A stretch of 64,000 bases of DNA, taken from Uranotaenia lowii. Lineage: Eukaryota; Arthropoda; Insecta; Diptera; Culicidae. Position 1 is the first letter of the stretch, and every line of letters starts with the position of its first letter. Below the pieces are notes generated by a model. That model was not told where the DNA came from. It was given only the letters and a program-made list of their open reading frames with translations, and did no database searches. Below are positions 37,600 through 48,779 of the stretch, one piece after another. Where the stretch lies: assembly GCF_029784155.1 (NCBI RefSeq), contig NC_073693.1:27192002-27256001 (forward strand), written 5' to 3'. The translations under genes and the position numbers were made by a program.

Positions 37600-38235
37600 A
37601 ATGAAAAGTGTTCTAAAGGTTCACTTTACAAATTTACGCGGGATCGGGAATATTTACAAGAAAAGTGTTCTGAAGGTTCACTTTACAAATTAATGTTGGA
37701 TTTGGAGAACCAACATGAGAAGAGTTCTTAAAGTTTACTTTACAAATTTGCGTGTGCTCCCGATCCAGCATGAAAGGAGTTCTGAAGGTTCATTTTACTC
37801 GCGAATATGATTGGGAGGACCAAGATGAAAAGTGTTCTGAAGGTTCACTTTACGCATTTAATCTGGATCGAGAGGACCAACATGAGAAGTGTTCTGAAGG
37901 TTCACTTACGAATTTAAGTTGGATCGAGCTAACCAACATGAAAAGTGTTCTGAAAGTTCACTTCACGAATTTAAGTTGGATCGGGAGGACCAACATGAAA
38001 AGTATTTGAAGGTTCAGTTTAAAAATTTATGTTGAATCGGGAGGATCAACATGAGAAGTGTTCTGAAGGTTCACTTCACAAATTGAAGTTGACTCGGGAG
38101 GACCGACATGAAAAATGTGTTCTGAAAGTTCACTTTTCGAATTAACGTTGAATCGGGAGGACCAACATGAAAAGTGTTCTGAATGTTCACTTTACGAGTT
38201 TAGGGTGGATTGAAAGGACCAACATAAAGATTGTT
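37600..38235 (+). repeat. ~57-bp minisatellite, about 11 units
   Basis: Head-to-tail units of 53-60 bp, mode ~57. Each carries AAAAGTGTTCTGAAGGTTCA, CTTTACxAATTTAA, TTGGATCGGGAGGACC and AACATG. The unit length is a multiple of three, so part of the array (37,752-38,009) reads as a 19-residue repeat, but length changes break the frame elsewhere and no gene context supports translation. The outer units are most diverged, as in an ageing array. Confidence 0.93.
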
Positions 38236-39431
38236 TTTGTTTTTTTGAGTTCATTTTAACTTTACAATCCCATTGCAATGGGATCGGGGGGCTCTATTCT
38301 AGAGTTTTCATGAAGTTAATTTAATTTAAAGATGCAAGTGTTGAGACGGGATGTTCGATGTAAAAGAGTTAAGCGGGGTGTCGAACTAAGCAAGCGTTGA
38401 ATCGGACTCCATCAGAAAGGTATGATCGCAATGGGAGTTACGGAACATTTATTTAGCGTTGTGAGTGACACAGTGATGAAAACAAATTTTCATAAATACA
38501 ACGACCCCTGGCGGGTAAGTACTTAGTTTGTTGTGCAGTAGGAACGAACCGTTGTTGGAGAGCCGAGTGTCGTTGTTCGGGAGCTAAAGACACTGTTGGC
38601 TCCATCTCAGTCGTCAGGCAAAGCCGGATCAAATCCATCCGGAAGCAGGCAGTGGATATGCTCCGGGCCTTTGTCGTGCGCCCGTTGAGCAGTACAGCCA
38701 GGCAGAGTTGCCAAAGCCTGAGATATGCTCTGATAACTGAAGAAACCGAGCTGTGATATGATTGTTGGGTGTTTTGGCTGTCAGATGTTTGTCATTAAGT
38801 TTGTATCTAATGATTATAATTGCTACAAGATTTGGTTTTTGCGAATTTGTGTTGTGGTAAGAGCTAGCCGTGCAGCACACACTGGAAAATCAGTGATGCT
38901 CAAGTTGTTTCATTGTTTTTTATGTTTAAACTGAACTTCTGGGATTTTTTTCAGCGAAAAAAATTGGCTTTTAGATGATTGAAACTGTTGAAAATATTGC
39001 TACATTCTCGCATATTTTGATGTTTCTTGAATCTATATATGAATTCTACAGAACTGAACTGCCCTTCCAAGCCAAATTGTCACATGTGAAAACATGTGCA
39101 ATCGACAATAAAAATCGGTTTAAATTTCAGCTAAACATCCAACATTTCTTTCGTACTAAAATTCACCGACAATTTTTTTTTGTAGTGATCAGTTCAAGTT
39201 AATCATTTTACAACGATTTTTGTTAAAAAATTATATTTCCTACAACAAACGGAAAATGAAAGCCAAAAATGCTTCGTGTGACACATTTGCGTTGAATCAG
39301 AACGCATACCGATGCTAGTTCTACGAAAAACGGTCACACGGCTACATCATTCTATATTGTCTATGCTTGCCCCAGCAATCAAAAGTTCGGGTATCACTTA
39401 AGAAACGAACTCATAAGTTCACATAGAGCTG
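38236..39431. other. Less AT-rich segment (38.3-38.9 kb) then AT-rich spacer
   Basis: No repeat partner in the window and no long ORF. It contains the exon-like signal at 38,422. A retroelement LTR or UTR fragment is an alternative explanation for the local base composition. Confidence 0.4.
38422..38514 (+). CDS. Candidate short exon ending at a consensus splice donor
   Basis: An ATG at 38,422 opens 31 codons, ending exactly (phase 0) at TGGCGG followed by GTAAGTAC at 38,515, a near-perfect 5' splice site. An in-frame TGA lies upstream of the ATG, and the frame stops (TAG) soon after the donor if unspliced. I recognise no domain (start MIAMGVTEHLF, end KYNDPWR). It could equally be part of a decayed retroelement. 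Confidence 0.18.
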
Positions 39432-39433
39432 TA

Positions 39434-40362
39434 GTGGAACTGGAGGTATAATGTCCAGTGTGGGCAAAATGCCCCACTGCGATATCTAGATAGATATACA
39501 CTTATTTTAAGAATTCGGTATGCTATTCCCTTCTAATCAACAGTAGAAACCTTTTGTACAAAAAATTAGCATCAAATATGCGATAAATCCTTGCAAAAAT
39601 CCAAAAATATTTTTCAAGCCATATTCCTTGCAATTTGTGCCTTGACTTTCGTAAGGAATTACGGCATCTATCGACAAAAAAAAATACCTGTCATCTGTTA
39701 CAATGATGAACTTTTTCCTTGAAAATCATCACAAAACGAAAAATTTTCTTATTCAATTATTTCTTCTGTTATTTTGAACGAGTTTTAATAAACATGTCTA
39801 AGTAGGGCAAAACGCGCCATCTCCGTTTATCTTTAAGCATGTTTCATATTTGTTTAAATTTATATGCAGTTTCATCACAACAATTTTAAAGATATTCATA
39901 AGTTGTATTGGAAAACATAACTTGAATACAAACGAATATATTTAAGATTCCCAAATCTAATATAGATTTAATCAACTATTCACAAGAATTTCAGTATATC
40001 TGGCAGCACTGCGCGTAACAATACATTCTTCCATCTGTGAAGTAGAATAGAAGTGTTTTTACCTGGCAAACACTTTCGGAGGCACTTGGATCAATAAACA
40101 CTTATTAAACGTTAAACGGCGCGATTGGGTACACACATATGCGCATTATGCCCCTACTGAATCTGAAATCCAGTTTTCAACCTACTCTTTAAACTTCATT
40201 AAATTTGTGGCCTTTTTTTACCTTCCAGTTATTCTAACTATCAGATTTAGACAAAAAATAAACCAAACTTCCAAACACAATCGAAAATTAAAGTTAATCT
40301 TTTCAAATGTATTCTAAAACAAGGCTTTCTTCTTAACGTGGGCATTATGCCCCCTCTTCCCC
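39434..40362. mobile_element. TA-flanked 0.93-kb element repeating GGGCATAATGCCCC
   Basis: TA on both sides. The left end GTGGAACTGGAGGTATAATG pairs with the inverse right end GGGGAAGAGGGGGCATAATG. The near-palindromic word GGGCAxAATGCCCC appears at about 39,464, 40,142 and 40,340, and as GGGCAAAACGCGCC at 39,806. The last resembles the CTAAACGCGCC word of the 24.1-kb element, so the two are probably related. No coding capacity. Confidence 0.75.
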
Positions 40363-40364
40363 TA

Positions 40365-43001
40365 CAAAAGTTCTGTGGAACTTTTTTGCTGTTTAAAATG
40401 CTATTTCGAGGTCCATGGAACTTCGTTCTTTACCGAGTTCAGCCACAACTCAAACAAGCTTTGTTTTGGTTTCTGTTTCTACTTTTTGGGCACTTTATAC
40501 CTAGTTGGTATGAAGAAAAACAATCTACTTGTTACGTACTTCTCATCAAGTAGCTATCAAAGGGTTGCAAGTCTTTTATTACAGCTTAATAGTTCGTAAA
40601 AAATCTCTGTTGTACTCTTTTGTAAACTTGAATGTTTTTAATTAGTTCCAACGGACGTTCAAGAGCTACTTCGCAATATAGGAAATCTTAAGTAGATTTA
40701 AAGGCTTAATTCTACTTGTTTTGAACTTCAACCCGTGTTTTCATAAAGAAACACATCGTTACTTAGGAAACGACAAAATGAAGTACACATTTAGTTTCGG
40801 AAGAACTTTTTAACATATCATCAAGAAAAATCGTGGCCAACTCATAATGTTCATATAGAGCAGCAAGTATACAGCTCGATTTTCAAAGGATTAGCTCAGG
40901 TTCGAGGCTTGGTAAGAACATGCTATTAAAATGTGAGTAAGTAACAAATATCGTGGATAAATTTGAACCAAATTAGCGGACTTAAGAAGGACATATAAAG
41001 GAGCGTAAGGGTATTTTTTTAGGTTTTTTGTACTGCTTATAAAAGTGTTATTTAAAGCTGGTTAGAAGTTGTTTAACAATTTACGCGAACTTTTTGTCAA
41101 CTTTAAAGTTCGTTTATCTACTACAAAAGCTGAAAAGAAGTTGTATCACAATACACGATTGAGCTGATCAAACCTGACAGAGGAATGATATCCAAACTTT
41201 TGGATGATTGGGCGCATAGTCTCTATTTTTCTAAAAAAAAAATCAAGTTTAACCGAAATTTAACAAAAAACGGTCCTTTTTAGTTTTTAAAATGTATAGT
41301 TGAGTATCGATCTTGTAAGTAGTGCCTATCGAAAAGTGTATGTGAAAATTTCCGTGAATAAATAACTCAAGGCTGCTCGCTCTTTCTCCCACCCTCTATT
41401 TTAGTGTTCTTTTCGGTGAAAACATTAAATTCATCAATTTAAACTCATCGTAAGATAATTCTTTGCATTTTTCATAGAATTTTCTCTATTGTGACATACC
41501 TGCGTAGAAATATCAACATAGAGACAACCACCTTGATGAAAATTTCGTATAAGTTCAGAACAAAGTATACTTGTTTGTGTTTTTATGCGAAAGTTAACAC
41601 TAAAAGAGACTGTTTCCAGCATAGAAGTTGAAACTTGGAACGGCAGTAAAGCAAACTAAATCCTATAAAGTTTGGGAGACAAAATGCATCAATTGATGTC
41701 AAGCAGTTTATGATGTCAAACTTTTTTAACTTATCATTGGATTGCCTGAAGGAGATTTGCGTTCGAAAACTAACCAGTATTTTACATACAGAACAAATTT
41801 TGCCGAGATTGCAGTGTTCTTTCGGAAATTTTAAAACATTTGAAACACACTATATAGCTGAGGAGAATTTCTGTTTGTTATCTGTTCTAAACTAAAATTA
41901 TTGTTTTAGAGCATTAGAAGTTGTAGAAATGAAAAAAATTTGGTTTAGTACGAAATATTCAACATACAAGGGTATCTAAATTTATAGGCTGAGGTAAAGT
42001 TGAAGAAAACTCAGGAATAAATTTAACGTGATCAAACAAAACTACAAGGAGGAAAAGAAAAGATTAACTGAATAATTCACATGATTGCGCATCAATCGCG
42101 GTCGTAAGTATAGCAAAATAAAAAAAAAACAGTTTAGTTTATAGGCGATCCAAAATCAGTCCAGAGGGTGGTCTGAAAACAGAAATCTGGTGGTCCAAAA
42201 TACCGAGCAGAGTAATGATCGAAGAAACGAGTTTTAGGCTGAAATCTTGTTACATTGCAATAAACGACGATGTATTTTGAAAGAAAACTCCTTCATCCTC
42301 GTAATGAACGGATAGTGCAGTCACAAATTGTAATATGTGCATTTTATTTCTGAAAACAGAATCGCCACTGCTAAAAGTGGTTCAAAATAGGTCCGTGACC
42401 TTAGTATTTTATCAAAGAAAGAGCCTTCCTTCTTCACCATTTGAAATTATATTCCGAAAAAAAATTTCAAGAAATATATTATACGAATCTTCACCTATTT
42501 ATGAAGTACGTGCGGTAAGCTTTGTATGAAAATTTGAAATTCTAAAATTTCTACATCTCCCATAGCTTTTTTTAATGTTTTTGCTGCCAGAAATCGCAAA
42601 AAAAAATTTGGAAGCGATCAATCCAGTCCTGAATTAGCACAACGAATTTTAAATTTGAATGGAAATTTGTACGGAAAAACGAAATTTTTTATTCAAACAT
42701 CGCCAGAAAGGTCCAGAAAATATAACTTTGGATGAAAAATATTGCTTGATTTTTGTAGTACAATTCATAAAAATAAAACACAAACCTAACTTGTACACAA
42801 GAAAAGATAATTGATTTCATATATTTTTTTTTATCAAAATTGATTTTTTTTTCTTTTTTGCGTTTTTGACTGGTTATTTGAAAGCGGTGTAACCGTAGGA
42901 TGAGAATAAAAAGTAAAAAAAAACTGCTTTGTGAAGCCAGGAAATTTATAAATTTTCATTACCTTTGCAAAAAAATTTCATGAAATTATTAACAGCTATT
43001 A
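40365..43001. other. AT-rich stretch, nothing firm
   Basis: Short ORFs only, none recognised. Phrases such as AAGTTCxTxTGGAACTT recur around 39.4 and 40.37-41.1 kb on both sides of the 39.4-kb element, so that element may have landed in another repeat that I cannot delimit. Confidence 0.5.
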
Positions 43002-43003
43002 TA

Positions 43004-44170
43004 CTGTCCCTATTCGCATATGAGTCCCATGTGTAAAAACTGCAAACCGAGAAAAACGCGTGTAAAGTTTGAAACTTGTTTTCATGAAAACAATCGTATG
43101 CATCGTTGGCAAAACCTATCAGTAGTTCGGATAGAAAACACTGCAAAGAATACTTGCGCTACTTCAACTTTTACTTTTGCGCTAATACTAACTAATAATT
43201 ACGGAGAAATTTCAATAAACACTCATGTGACTCATTTGCGAATATTATTAACCCTCGATCAGAGATTATTCGCAAATGAGTCTCTGGTGCTAAAGTTATC
43301 GGCAAGTGCTTTTCTAACATATTTTTTCCATTTGTTTACCATTATTTTTGATGACGGAAGAAAATTTTCGAAAGATCATGATTCCAAACTGATTTCAATC
43401 AAGGTTTTTTCGTCAAGTGGGATGTGTTTTTTCCAAAACTGTGTTTTCATTCGTGTGAAATTGCTGCGAATTTATCAGACATCATCATCATTTAATTCAA
43501 TCCGTGTTACGGATACGTGGATAACACCGACCAAAAGTCTGCTGGATTCAAGACAAAGAAGGGATTTCTTCCGGGAATATTTTCCTGGGTAATAAACGAA
43601 AACAGTGGTATTGATATTGTTGTGCATATAGAAAAAAGTCATGAAAAAGGTTTATTATTTTGTTACCGAAACAACACTTCAAGTACTACCTACCGATCAC
43701 ACATTAGATCGTCGAAATCTCCCACGAAAGATCCATCCTGACCGAAGACTGATCTATTGAGCGTTGTTCATCGGTTGATTTTTGTCGATAAATAATTTTG
43801 GTAGAATTAACCTGTTACTTATTAATGTTTTTTGTGACTATGAACCAGATTTCTTCGGAATCATTTTGCTACTTTACGATCAATTTTTATGTAAATTAAT
43901 GTTTTAAGCATTAAATAATTGATATACTTCATTTTCTATCTATCCTTTCCTTTAATTGTAAGCTCTGGCGCTGAATTTTGGTCATGGGACTCATATGCGA
44001 ATATTTTTCACATGGGACACATCAGGTGTCATTTTTTTTTTCGAAATTTTGGGAACAAACTTCGAACAAAAACTTGATTTATTGGTAAATTGGAGCACAA
44101 ATAAGCGTTTTCCATCGATAACTCTGAAACGATGAAAATGCACATGGGACTCATATGCGAATAGGGGCAG
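43004..44170. mobile_element. TA-flanked element repeating GGGACTCATATGCGAATA
   Basis: Excellent TIRs. The left end is CTGTCCCTATTCGCATATGA and continues GTCCCATGTG; the right end is the inverse with one mismatch (CTGCCCCTATTCGCATATGA), both bordered by TA. The core word GACTCATxTGCGAATA recurs at 43,228, inverted at 43,270, and again at 43,986. The 190-codon plus-strand ORF at 43,020-43,592 starts inside the left TIR. It shows no recognisable domain, and I do not call it a gene. Confidence 0.85.
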
Positions 44171-44174
44171 TATA

Positions 44175-46743
44175 GTAATAATAGTCTGTAATTTTAAATA
44201 CTTTTCAATGGATTCAGATTTTTTTTTATTTTGAAATGGTTATAACTTTTTTCATGAAATGCTTAGCTGCTAGTTATGTTAGCAAAAAATTCAAGCTTAT
44301 TTGAGTTTTCTGGATTATTTAATGTGCAAAGATTTCTTCTTCCACACAAATTTCCCTACGAAATTGAAACGCGTTGCGCTGACTCAGGAATCAACCAAAC
44401 CATTTAGAATTTAACATTGATTCTTGGTGACCCAAAAGGCATCGAAAAAACATATGGGAGCAACAATTCATTTTTTGAATTATACTTATTATACTTAATT
44501 CTTAAAACTTTAAACTTTCCCAAAAAGTACTGATCTTGAAGTGCAATATCTGTCAAAGACTTTCAATCATAATGAATGATTTAATTGTTTCCATCTTCAA
44601 TTTCAACGACAGAACGGTCATTACTCACCACTCATTACGAATGAAGGGAGAAGCGTTTGATGGGGTCCGCCCTGACATTAACCGACACCTTTAAATCTGC
44701 AATCTGCAATCAAATCAAACGATTCGGTTTCAAGAACACTAATGGCAGGTACTTTTGCCAGAAACTTTCCTAAGCAGTAAGTTCTCACTCAGGTATTACC
44801 GATAAAATCAACATCCGTCAACCCGTGACCATGAGACTCTGAGGGAAAAAACCTAACCAAAGTGACACCACCATGGAGCATTAATTTTAATCTTCCTGGG
44901 TTGGGCAACCTTTCGACGCTACTCAGCAGTTGGTACAATAAATTGGATTATTTGTGAGACGGCTAAAAAATCTGGAAGAAAAACTGGCTCCTCAAGATGT
45001 TATCACCCTAAAGATCCGCTACGTATTTGTTTCCATGATGTACGACACACTTGTTCTGCGAGTATTTTTTTTTTCTACTCCTGTATGGAGGTAGCTGAGT
45101 AAGTTAGGAACCGTGTCTTCAGTCCTTTAGCGTTTGCTGTTGTCGATCTGATATTACACAACGACGACGTTATGAAGTTCTGCTCACTTCTGGTCATCAC
45201 GGAAGAACTTACGAGTACGAGTACAGAAGTTGGAAGTGCTCCCTCGTTTGATGCAGCAGCAATTATGCTTCACGCCTCTGTTCTGGTTTTCGCAAAATGC
45301 TCCCACACTGCCAACAGACGAGAGGGTATCATCGTCACACGTAGACATAAATATACACTTCCGAGAACATAATACGAGACTCATAAATCTTAAATCTTAA
45401 TAAGTACCTGCTCCCGTATAAACCTCCGGGCACTTTAGTCTGTCGTACCTACTGCCTCCGGCGTTATTGGAGATGATGTAGTTCAAGATCAACTCATGCT
45501 CTGGAGATGCCCCCCGGGAAAATGAACTTCGGATGGCATTGGATGCAAAAATTTTTGAACTTTCTTCGAGTCTCGTCATCTGAACTGAGTATGAAATGTC
45601 GAAAAAGGAAGAAGACAAAGGGCAATCACCTCTTCGGGAAATTTGAATAGAGAAAATGAACTCGGAAAGTCGTTTACATAACAGTGCTTTTTCTTCAAGA
45701 AAAATGCAACAGAGATGTGATCTCTTCCATGTAGTTAATAAAGATTATAAGGACCGTTACCTTGAGTTTTTTTGTAATCATTATGGTTTTGAATGTTGAA
45801 AAATGTATCATAAGCTTTTGATCTAGAATTTTGAATTTTGAATTACTGATTTCAGACACAATGTTTATATAGAACAGTTTGATACCTACTAAACATATTT
45901 ATAAACAAAATAATTGGGATCATTAGTCCACGAAATGCCCTAACCAGAGAAAGTTATGGAATTCCAAAAAGCTCTCCCCGATCTGGCAAGCGGCTAGTGA
46001 ATTAGTTCAACGAAGTACTAAACACGCACCCAATTATTATTAAGATCAGATGAGGAATGCAGGATGCTGTCAGAAGTGCATCTACCCATCGGGGTGCATA
46101 AGTAAGTGAATACCTTGCCGGGAGGCTTTGAAGTACCCACTCTTCTCGAATAAAAAAAAATCCGATTCCCATAGGAATAAGTAAACAAGTACTCAATCCA
46201 GATGGGCAACAAGAGCATCGCCGCGATTGGGTTCAAAACAATTATTATCCATTATCGCGGCCCAGCCCCCCGAAGCCTGATAGGTACCTTCCTACATGGG
46301 TAATGGTTGCGTTCGATTAGCATCGATTTTCGAACCACCACAACCGATAATAAATGGATGTACGCGCAAAGGGAATGTTTACCAGCATTAATGAGCCTTT
46401 GCAGATCTTTTATGGGCATACAATTGAATGTTGTTTTGATGTTTCCTTTTTTTATTATCAGGAACACCGTTTATGCAAGCGAGCTAATTATTTTTACAAG
46501 TGTTTATTACTGCAATGTGAAAGAATTTTAACAGTGAAGAAGGTTTTATAAAGAAGTAGGTATATAAAGAAATAAGTTTGAATATCTGTAGTACTAGCTT
46601 AACCCATGTGCGCGTTGTAACACACTCATTTAGGAAAAATTAAATCAAATGGTAAAGAAATTTATTTAATAAATTCCCTATCCTTTTTCCTAAACTGTAT
46701 CTCAACCTGTTTGGTACTCCTTTTGGCAATCATAAGAGCAAGT
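44175..46743. other. Spacer with less AT-rich island (44.6-46.5 kb)
   Basis: Non-repetitive and less AT-rich than its surroundings, with ORFs no longer than ~75 codons on either strand. Possibly conserved non-coding DNA. The start of this interval (44.2-44.4 kb) has ATGGTTATAACTTTTTTCAT, a phrase typical of mosquito repeats. Confidence 0.45.
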
Positions 46744-46891
46744 TCACTCGTGTTGGAAGAAAGTGGTAGAAATTTTGACACTTTTAGCACATATTGAAAA
46801 TTTTACAATTCAAATCGTGTTTCAAGATCTGCTGCCGTCAAATTTCTTTACAACACTGTTTCTTTTTCAGGCGTAACTGATATAAATCCTA

Positions 46892-46921
46892 CTATTTTCG
46901 CATCACAGCATGCGAAAATAG
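46892..46921. repeat. Perfect 12-bp hairpin
   Basis: CTATTTTCGCAT, loop CACAGC, then ATGCGAAAATAG: a perfect 12-bp inverted repeat with a 6-nt loop, inside the 483-bp element. Confidence 0.9.
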
Positions 46922-46928
46922 ACATAGT

Positions 46929-47107
46929 TAACGAGCCTATAGTAAACAAAGAGACGAAATGTCACGATTGGAATTTTTGATTTTCTGTCTGTGTCATTCC
47001 AATTGAGCAAAACCAAGCAGTCTTAAAGGCAGCCCTACAGCAGGGTTGCAAGCTCATTATTTCAAAAGGGATCAGATTGCGCCTCTTTGTTTACTATAGT
47101 TTCTTTA
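46929..47107 (+). mobile_element. 179-bp MITE, copy 1, TSD GACATAGT
   Basis: The left end TAACGAGCCTATAGTAAACA and the inverse right end TAAAGAAACTATAGTAAACA, both continuing AAGAG, give 25-bp TIRs with three mismatches. The exact 8-bp duplication GACATAGT lies at 46,921-46,928 and 47,108-47,115. The 8-bp TSD points to hAT or a similar superfamily. Non-coding. Confidence 0.9.
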
Positions 47108-47275
47108 GACATAGTGTTGTTAAAAAAAATTTACGGCCGCAAATCTTTAAAAAAATTTACGTTGTAAAATTTTCAAAATGTGCTTGAAATGTCAAAATTT
47201 CTACCACTTTCTTCCAACATGAGTGACTCTAACGTTAGTCGATGAGGTACCTAGTTTCTTAGCCACATCCCGTAC

Positions 47276-48535
47276 TAACTATAGTGTCCATTTCCCGGCC
47301 ATTTTAGGGTTCCCGGGAATCGGGAAATCTGAAGGAAAATTGAAAATGAAGATTTCAACATGAAGATCTTAATCTTCTACTGTGTATGAATTCTTATCAA
47401 TATGGTATTGTTAAATTTAAGGTAGTACCTAGTATTGCAAATATTTCAAACTTTTTTAATGCGTCAATAATTCAATAAGCAAGTCAAAGAACCAAAAACA
47501 AAGTACTTTAACCGAAAAACTTTTCTGATTCTAGCTTCAAAAATTTGAAATAATTGAGAAAGATTTCTCACTATCGATAGAAGTTAGTTAGCTACACTGT
47601 TATTCATCGAACATCGTAAATTTTCAGATAACTATCCATTTGTTTAACAATATGTCATTTCTTTGCTGATGATTTTGCTACTGTAAACAGTATCCGAAAC
47701 GGAAGTTCTAAATGATGAGTATTGCAAAATAGAACATTTAGATTCTTTCCGTAGCGTTTCATTATGGGTTTTATAGATTCTTTGGCGTTTTCACTACAAC
47801 ACAAAGTTTTCGATAGGAAAAACATTTGTTTATAAAATTCTTTGTGTTAACCAGATTTAAGAAGATAAAAAATATTTGAGACTGAGCTATCACGGTCACT
47901 GATCACACTGACATGACACTTAGAACACAAATTCAACCATTTTCAGGCTATTTTTGTCAAATTTTGTAGGTTTGCAAAACCGACGGAAAAATGAACCTGT
48001 TTAGACCGATTTTATCGTAGACTTTGCCTATTTTTTTCGAAAGTTGGGTGGCACTTTCTAACTGGGCATTTAGCATTTCTCAAATCTGTCGATGCGCACT
48101 CTGGAATCGATATTGCGTACTGTTGAAAAACTATCCAAGAAACGAAATCGAGTGTCCAGTCAGTATGGTCAGTGGTAACTCTATCATTTTCCTTGCTCAA
48201 TATGACTCATTTTTCCAATTTAGATCGTGTGAAGTTGTAGTAATTTAGAACATTCTGCTAGCTTCGGGAATTCCCGGGATTTTTAAAGCGTGTCCCGGGA
48301 TTCTGGAATTCCCGAATTTTTCTAATTCCCGGGAAATCCCGGGTAGGACACTCTTGTACTAACGAGCCTATAATAAACAAAGAGAGGAAATGTCACGATT
48401 GGAATTTTCGATTTTCTATCAGTGTCATTCCAATCGTACAGAACTAAGCAATCTTAAAAGCAGCCCCACAGCAGGGTTGCAAGCTTATTATTTTGGAAGG
48501 GATCAAATTGCGCCTCTTTGTATGTAGCCTCTTTA
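47276..48535 (+). mobile_element. 179-bp-type MITE, copy 2, TSD TCCCGTAC, interrupted
   Basis: The TAAC at 47,276-47,279 is the first four bases; the rest continues from 48,360 (TAACGAGCCTATAATAAAC) to 48,535 (GCCTCTTTA). The host target TCCCGTAC is duplicated exactly at 47,268-47,275 and 48,536-48,543. It is ~176 bp without its insertion and close to copy 1 in sequence and orientation. Confidence 0.9.
47280..48355 (-). mobile_element. CCCGGG-word element, full-length copy 2, TSD GTACTAAC
   Basis: A 1,076-bp element. The left end is TATAGTGTCC then TTCCCGGCC and TTCCCGGGAATCGGG. The right end is the inverse of AAGAGTGTCCTACCCGGG. The 8-bp duplication GTACTAAC is exact (47,272-47,279 and 48,356-48,363), suggesting a hAT-type element. 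Several AATTCCCGGGA words crowd both ends. The interior is AT-rich and non-coding. It is homologous in inverse orientation to the truncated copy at 23.3-24.0 kb. Confidence 0.9.
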
Positions 48536-48779
48536 TCCCGTACTGATGCCGATGGATGCTGTTTGTACTAATCCTTGATTTTCTTGTCCATCGTAGGGTC
48601 AACCGTGTCTCGAGGAATCTACGAAAGTACACTGTTCTCCATACTTTCTTAACGCGGGTTGAACTGCTCCGACACTCGCACCTTCTTCCTTAGCTAGTTT
48701 TCTGATTGAGAGACCACTCACAGTGCCCCATTTGTGCACACTCCGGTTTCTTTGCTCGGGAGTAAGGCCACACATTTTC

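Larger units (their letters stand above)
46744..47226. mobile_element. 483-bp element with ~65-bp TIRs
   Basis: The left end TCACTCGTGTTGGAAGAAAG and the right end, the inverse of TCACTCATGTTGGAAGAAAG, stay similar for ~65 bp (TGGTAGAAATTTTGACA and GAAAATTTTACAA). The interior contains another intact small element (46,929-47,107) and a 12-bp-stem hairpin just before it. No target duplication could be defined. Confidence 0.8.
47227..48775 (-). pseudogene. Tc1/mariner transposase N-terminus, disrupted by nested insertions
   Basis: The minus strand from the ATG at 48,775 reads MCGLTPEQRNRSVHKWG then LSIRKLAKEEGASVGAV, the first helix-turn-helix of a mariner-type transposase. After small frame breaks, IKD and SASVRDVAKKLGTSSTNV (second HTH) can be read once the 47,276-48,535 insertion is skipped; this part lies at 48,600-48,536 and 47,275-47,227. 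Only the DNA-binding half is left, so the catalytic class cannot be read. The wording is closest to the DD37E copies elsewhere in the window. Confidence 0.65.

Noticed and set aside
37600..38235. CRISPR-like array
   Set aside because: Units are contiguous 57-bp tandem repeats without unique spacers, and the DNA is clearly eukaryotic.
38422..38880. Solo LTR of the BEL/Pao element at 62.3 kb
   Set aside because: No sequence similarity to 62,277-62,898 was seen by eye; origin left open.
43020..43592. 190-codon ORF as a transposase or host gene
   Set aside because: It begins inside a TIR, has no recognisable domain, and the element otherwise looks non-autonomous.
46929..48535. Simple segmental duplication to explain the two 179-bp sequences
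   Set aside because: Each has its own exact, different 8-bp flanking duplication, so independent insertions fit better.
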